25,855 bases of DNA. Origin: a virus. Numbering within the stretch: position 1 is the stretch's first letter; every line of letters starts with the position of its first letter. The notes beneath the pieces were generated by a model, which saw only the letters and a list, made by a program, of their open reading frames with translations, made no database searches and was not told the DNA's origin. Shown piece by piece: positions 23,085-25,855 of this stretch. Made by a program: the position numbers and the translations under genes. The stretch spans positions 1-25,855 of the IMG/VR virus record IMGVR_UViG_3300010392_000805; one strand, given 5' to 3'.

Positions 23085-23300
23085 ATGGAGCGAGAAAAGC
23101 AAAAATATGTTGACGAATTCATCGCCGAGACATTAACAGTGTTCAAGAAGTCTCCGCTCACCGTGGAGATGAAGTTCCATCTGATGAGGCTCATAGAGTG
23201 GGAACACTTCTATGAGGCCAAGAGAAGGTCTGGGTCGGTGGAGGAGTTCGATCGCGATGTCGATTTACCCGGCAGTGAGGCCCAAGCAGGGCCGGGATAG
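23085..23300 (+). CDS. small charged protein upstream of the integrase, unknown
   Basis: A 71-residue, mainly helical protein (MEREKQKYVDEFIAETLTVF...) with no clear DNA-binding motif. It is in the place often taken by an excisionase or a small regulator, but there is no sequence support for that. CTGGGGC precedes the ATG. The stop is 100 bases before the integrase start. Confidence 0.5.
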   Translation: MEREKQKYVDEFIAETLTVFKKSPLTVEMKFHLMRLIEWEHFYEAKRRSGSVEEFDRDVDLPGSEAQAGPG

Positions 23301-23345
23301 CGTACAGGCCAAAAACCCTAGTCCGATAGCGGAGAACTTGGACAC

Positions 23346-23397
23346 CGGGGGGTATCCCCCGCTTGCAGACCTGCGAATAGCCCCCATGATTAGGGGG
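23346..23397 (+). promoter_or_regulatory. paired GC hairpins before the integrase start
   Basis: Two hairpins lie just 5' of the integrase: CGGGGG-GTAT-CCCCCG (23346-23361) and CCCCC-N7-GGGGG (23381-23397). The second stem's 3' arm, followed by ACT and then ATG 23401, is the Shine-Dalgarno-like sequence, so folding would hide it. Control of integrase translation is inferred. Confidence 0.45.
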
Positions 23398-23400
23398 ACT

Positions 23401-24300
23401 ATGTCGATCCCGATTACCGAAATCGTGCCGAAATGGGTGAAGGATCGCATTGAGCGGCTGAAACTCGACCGCACAGACTCCGAGAAATGCGGGCGAATCG
23501 TGCTTGCCGCCGCCGAGATGATGGGCTGGGAGACGACCGACGACATCACGCCCAAATCGTGCGTGGCGTGGCTCAATCGCCGGTCCACCGAGGACAATGT
23601 CTCGGCGGGGACCATGAGGAACCAGATGGGGGCCTTGCGGTCGCTGGGTCACTACCTGGTGCAGATCGAGCACTGGACCGAAAACCCGCTGGAGTCGGTC
23701 CAGACCCCGAAGGTCCGATCAAAGGAACGCGGGCCCGGGGCGCGGGCGTTCTCCGTCGCCGAGGTCCGCAAGCTGATCGCGGTCGCCGACCACCTTGAGC
23801 GCACCGACCACCGCACCGCCAAGTTCGGCAAACTTCGATCGACCTTCTACCGCTTCCTGTTCGAGACGGGGCTACGGTACGGCGAGGCGACCAGCCTGCT
23901 CGCGGGCGATGTGGATGTGGGCAACCGGCTGGTCCGCGTCAGAGACGACAAGGCGGGCCGTGGGGAGTCCGTGCCGATCGGCCCCGAACTGATGCGCGTG
24001 CTGTGCCGGTGGATCGACGATCAGGAACTGGACGGCGACGACCGGCTATTCCGCTCAGTGTCGCACCGCACCCTGACAGCCGACATGAAGCGGGCTGGCA
24101 TCCCCCGGCGTGTGGACGGGCAGGGCGGGCAATGGCACTGCTTCCGCAAGGGCATCGTGACGCACTACCTACAGAACGGTGTGGATATCAAAGCGGTACA
24201 GAAGTTGGCTCGGCACGCGACGGTGCAGACGACGCTGAACTTCTACTACCAGTTGAAGGATCACGAGGCGCGGGCTGCGGTTGATGGTGGGGTGGTGTAG
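23401..24300 (+). CDS. int: tyrosine recombinase (phage integrase)
   Basis: A 299-residue integrase that recombines attP with the host attB. The N-terminal residues about 1-100 are a SAM-like core-binding domain. The catalytic domain shows R159 (FETGLRYGEA), K184 (a DDKAGRG lysine), H246 and R249 (WHCFRKG), H272 (LARHATVQTT) and Y282 (LNFYYQ), the complete RKHRH/Y set. ATG 23401 is chosen because the upstream frame (from 23212) runs through the preceding gene in another frame and adds a non-conserved 63 residues. An att-like site lies about 250 bases downstream, on the usual int-att arrangement. Confidence 0.92.
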   Translation: MSIPITEIVPKWVKDRIERLKLDRTDSEKCGRIVLAAAEMMGWETTDDITPKSCVAWLNRRSTEDNVSAGTMRNQMGALRSLGHYLVQIEHWTENPLESVQTPKVRSKERGPGARAFSVAEVRKLIAVADHLERTDHRTAKFGKLRSTFYRFLFETGLRYGEATSLLAGDVDVGNRLVRVRDDKAGRGESVPIGPELMRVLCRWIDDQELDGDDRLFRSVSHRTLTADMKRAGIPRRVDGQGGQWHCFRKGIVTHYLQNGVDIKAVQKLARHATVQTTLNFYYQLKDHEARAAVDGGVV

Positions 24301-24372
24301 AAACACCGCGAGCCGCCCGCTTGCAACCCCCCACTTCCGGGACGACCTTGCAAAAAATCTGACAAACCACTT

Positions 24373-24384
24373 GCCCCCCGTGTC
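24373..24384. repeat. direct repeat, copy 2 (GCCCCCCGTGTC)
   Basis: This is identical to 23031-23042 and lies about 170 bases before the att-like T-arm, which itself contains the inverted form GACACGGGGG (24553-24562). It could be an integrase arm-binding site. Confidence 0.5.
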
Positions 24385-24387
24385 GAT

Positions 24388-24583
24388 TGAGCCGATAGTG
24401 AATCTGTCACCCGCCCGGCTCGCGCCGATACGCGAAAGCGAATCAACGAACCGATGAGCGGACCCAACCAAACGGCGGGTGACACTACCGGCGAGGCAAA
24501 TCCTCGCGGTTGGGTCTGCCGGGGTTCGGGTGTGTGAGGCTGGGAGAACCCCGACACGGGGGTTCGATTCCCCCCGGCTCCAC
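24388..24583 (+). ncRNA. candidate structured RNA with pseudoknot and tRNA-like 3' end
   Basis: Two perfect inverted repeats interleave: TGTCACCCGCC (24405-24415) with GGCGGGTGACA (24474-24484), and GACCCAACC (24461-24469) with GGTTGGGTC (24508-24516). This order is a pseudoknot. Further hairpins are CGGC-TCGC-GCCG (24416-24427), CGC-GAAA-GCG (24431-24440), GCGAGG-N5-CCTCGC (24491-24507) and CGGGGTTC-N18-GAACCCCG (24520-24553), followed by a T-arm. GAGCCG (24389-24394) could pair with CGGCTC (24575-24580) as an acceptor stem. This resembles tmRNA architecture, but I find no tag ending in LAA. The inverted repeats may instead be integrase arm sites, and the RNA may not exist. Confidence 0.35.
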
Positions 24584-24585
24584 TA
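24520..24585 (+). other. attP candidate: tmRNA or tRNA-Ala 3'-end copy
   Basis: A T-arm GGGGG-TTCGATT-CCCCC (24558-24574) is followed by the acceptor strand CGGCTCC and discriminator A (24575-24582), with U at position 70 as in alanine acceptors. The encoded end is CTA rather than CCA, so identity with the host gene may end at about 24583. GACAC just before the T-stem is like tmRNA (GGACGC). No full tRNA body precedes it. The location after the integrase suggests an attachment site. Confidence 0.6.
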
Positions 24586-24625
24586 AGGGCTAGCCCCCTC
24601 CTCCTGGCTGGCCCAATCATCCGAA

Positions 24626-24693
24626 CCCCTTTCGCAGCGAAAGCGGCGCAACCCATGCGGGTTGGTCGCGGACGCAACGGAAGGGGATTTTTT
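24626..24693 (+). terminator. large terminator-like hairpin with T-run before a start codon
   Basis: CCCCTTTCG (24626-24634) pairs with CGGAAGGGG (24678-24686), nine pairs with one G-T wobble, enclosing a sub-hairpin CAACCC-ATGC-GGGTTG (24649-24664). A and then T6 (24688-24693) follow, and the ATG is at 24694. GGAAGGGGA in the 3' arm is also a good Shine-Dalgarno for that ATG. Confidence 0.6.
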
Positions 24694-25101
24694 ATGTCTG
24701 GGCAGAAGCACACGCCTGGCCCGTGGATTCTCGATGAGGAATGCGACGGTCTGGTTCTGGCAATGGGGTCTCGTATTGAGAATCCGTCGAGTTACCAGAC
24801 GCACCACGAGATCGAACTGTACGAAGAGTATTCGTATGACGACTTCGAGCGAGAGCAACGCGAAGAGGCGTTTGCCAACGCCAGATTGATAGCAGCGGCC
24901 CCAGATCTTCTCGCGGCGTGCGAGAAGATCGTCGCTTGGCTCGATCGGCTTACCGCTGACGCTGAACGCGACAAGGCTTCCCGGTTCGTCACCATCGCTC
25001 GCGCCGCAACCGCAGATGCTGCGAACTTCCGAGCAACCGCCGCCGATGTTCGGAAAGCCATCGCCCGCGCCACCGCAGAAGTCGAGGTGGGCAATGGGTA
25101 A
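24694..25101 (+). CDS. conserved-type phage protein (HTPGPW / [12 protein letters not shown])
   Basis: A 135-residue protein with an N-terminal HTPGPW motif, a central [24 protein letters not shown] segment and a charged Ala-rich C-terminus ending [12 protein letters not shown]. The first two motifs are typical of a very widespread phage family of unknown function. The ATG at 24655 lies inside the hairpin, so 24694 is preferred. The last 14 codons belong to a 43-bp direct repeat that also ends the next gene. The stop overlaps the next start by 8 bases. Confidence 0.75.
   Translation: MSGQKHTPGPWILDEECDGLVLAMGSRIENPSSYQTHHEIELYEEYSYDDFEREQREEAFANARLIAAAPDLLAACEKIVAWLDRLTADAERDKASRFVTIARAATADAANFRATAADVRKAIARATAEVEVGNG
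25057..25099 (+). repeat. 43-bp direct repeat, copy 1
   Basis: This segment matches 25667-25709 at 42 of 43 positions (T at 25082 against G at 25692), 610 bases apart. Each copy spans the end of one gene and the start of the next. Confidence 0.8.
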
Positions 25102-25711
25102 GTCAGAAGGAACCTTGAAAATGGACATTCCCGACAGACTGAAGAAGCACAAGTGGTACGCGGAGCATCTCGCTTGGCTGCGTGAGAATGGATACGAAAC
25201 GCGGCACGATCCGGGCGGCGCAAAGCCGAGCCGTGCGAACCTGCGCGGTGCGGACCTGCGCGGTGCGGACCTGCGCGGTGCGGACCTGCGCGGTGCGAAC
25301 CTTCGCGGTGCGGACCTGCGCGGTGCATACCTGAGCAGTGCGAACCTGAGCGGTGCGCGAGGCATCCCCGACAGCGTTCCGACTATCCCAAACATCGACG
25401 CGACGATTCTTGCTGCTGTTGAGCAGGAAGGGAACTCGCTGGATATGTCGGCGTGGCATTCCTGCGAGACGACGCATTGTCGCGCTGGCTGGGCCGTGGT
25501 TCTCGCAGGCCAGTCCGGGAAGTTGCTTGAGGACTTGTACGGCACGAACGCCGCCGCCGCGTTGATCTACGCGAAATCTCGCCCCGACAAGCCGGTCCCG
25601 AACTGGCTGGCGAGTGATGAGGACGCGATGGCTGATCTGCGTGCGTGTGCAGATGAACAACTCGCCGCCATCGCCCGCGCCACCGCAGAAGGCGAGGTGG
25701 GCAATGGGTGA
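25094..25711 (+). CDS. pentapeptide-repeat protein with HCRAGWAV domain
   Basis: A 205-residue protein. Residues about 46-86 hold eight pentapeptide repeats of A(D/N)LxG type ([16 protein letters not shown]), which form a right-handed beta-helix. The C-terminal half has [49 protein letters not shown], a domain often seen in phage proteins after pentapeptide repeats; its function is unknown. The last 14 codons duplicate the end of the previous gene. A start at 25121 is supported by AGAAGGAA just upstream and would give 196 residues; I use 25094 because the same repeat carries the start of the following gene. Confidence 0.75.
   Translation: MGKSEGTLKMDIPDRLKKHKWYAEHLAWLRENGYETRHDPGGAKPSRANLRGADLRGADLRGADLRGANLRGADLRGAYLSSANLSGARGIPDSVPTIPNIDATILAAVEQEGNSLDMSAWHSCETTHCRAGWAVVLAGQSGKLLEDLYGTNAAAALIYAKSRPDKPVPNWLASDEDAMADLRACADEQLAAIARATAEGEVGNG
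25231..25350 (+). repeat. 15-bp tandem repeat (eight units)
   Basis: Eight units of CGGTGCGGACCTGCG-type sequence run without gaps. Units 2, 3, 4 and 6 are identical and the rest differ at one to four positions. They encode the pentapeptide repeats, and such identity is prone to slippage or recombination. Confidence 0.85.
25667..25709 (+). repeat. 43-bp direct repeat, copy 2
   Basis: This is the second copy of the junction repeat at 25057-25099. It contains the last codons of the pentapeptide gene and the start codon of the next gene. Confidence 0.8.
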
Positions 25712-25855
25712 GCATGACCGACTGACGGACCCGGCCAACAGCGTTGCCGAAGACCATGCCGCCGCGGACCAGATGCCGTGGACACAGGGCCTCACCATCC
25801 GCGAGTACGCCTGCATCCAACTCCGCCAGCCCGAGACCGGCATCGACGAACTCGA
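25704..25855 (+). CDS. phage accessory protein, partial at right edge (TIREYA family)
   Basis: The first 50 residues are visible, starting [16 protein letters not shown] and running off the window without a stop. [25 protein letters not shown] matches the start of common small phage proteins that open with a (T/S)hREYhAhxxL-type segment; their function is unknown. An internal ATG at 25773 is an alternative start. The gene overlaps the previous one by 8 bases. Confidence 0.55.
   Translation, partial: MGEHDRLTDPANSVAEDHAAADQMPWTQGLTIREYACIQLRQPETGIDEL

Noticed and set aside
24438-24482. Possible tmRNA tag frame starting GCGAATCAACGA (Ala-Asn-Gln...)
   Set aside because: It ends Asn-Gly-Gly rather than the usual Ala-Leu-Ala-Ala type signal and overlaps both pseudoknot stems, so it is not supported as a tag.
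24520-24583. A complete tRNA gene at the att site
   Set aside because: No anticodon arm or 5' acceptor strand with the right spacing is present; only the T-arm and 3' acceptor strand are clear.
24583-25545. Minus-strand reading frame of 320 codons with an [12 protein letters not shown]-type repeat
   Set aside because: The repeat is the antisense of the pentapeptide tandem array, and the frame crosses two well-supported plus-strand genes and the terminator.
1-25855. CRISPR array, insertion sequence, restriction-modification system or plasmid replication gene
   Set aside because: No regularly spaced repeats, transposase, methylase or replication initiator was found on either strand.

Overview
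The window is a temperate tailed phage (Caudoviricetes, siphovirus-like) in GC-rich bacterial DNA. It is either a phage genome or a prophage lying wholly inside the window. Almost every gene is on the plus strand and joined to its neighbour by ATGA, GTGA, TGATG or TAATG overlaps. The head genes are HK97-type. The host cannot be named from the sequence. A possible spanin pair (a lipoprotein and a membrane-anchored coiled coil) would suit a diderm host.

Layout. (i) 1-1211: a small Cys-rich protein, a gene-free stretch with a promoter-like site, three hairpins and a strong intrinsic terminator (possible small RNA), then a free-standing NUMOD4/HNH endonuclease with a second terminator after it. 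(ii) 1212-4339: small overlapping genes including a lipoprotein, several one- or two-helix membrane proteins and a possible TIM-barrel protein; this is the likely lysis region, though no standard endolysin is recognisable. (iii) 4339-7576: a 993-aa beta-helix fibre and a small protein resembling the head-spike base of the Rhodobacter gene transfer agent. (iv) 7578-12773: TerS candidate, TerL, a portal-MuF fusion and the prohead protease. (v) 12774-14948: a promoter region with a palindrome and a hairpin-rich leader, then the major capsid protein and a decoration-type protein, closed by a terminator-like hairpin. (vi) 14949-22344: head-tail connectors, tail tube, a short tape measure and a run of virion proteins, one with beta-solenoid repeats and one with a collagen-like stretch. 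(vii) 22292-22983, minus strand: a two-gene moron-like unit. (viii) 23085-24300: a small protein and a tyrosine integrase. (ix) 24301-24693: a gene-free, highly structured region ending in a T-arm and acceptor strand like the 3' end of a tmRNA or tRNA-Ala; probably attP. (x) 24694-25855: typical phage accessory genes, including a pentapeptide-repeat protein flanked by a 43-bp direct repeat.

Phage-type genes lie on both sides of the att-like site, so the sequence reads as a phage form (attP) rather than one end of an integrated prophage.

The most unusual signals are: (a) the 24388-24583 region, where 11-bp and 9-bp inverted repeats interleave as a pseudoknot just upstream of a tRNA-like 3' end; (b) G-rich hairpins placed immediately before several start codons; (c) a TGTAG-N6-CTACA palindrome at two regulatory regions 12 kb apart; (d) the possible small RNA at about 465-616.
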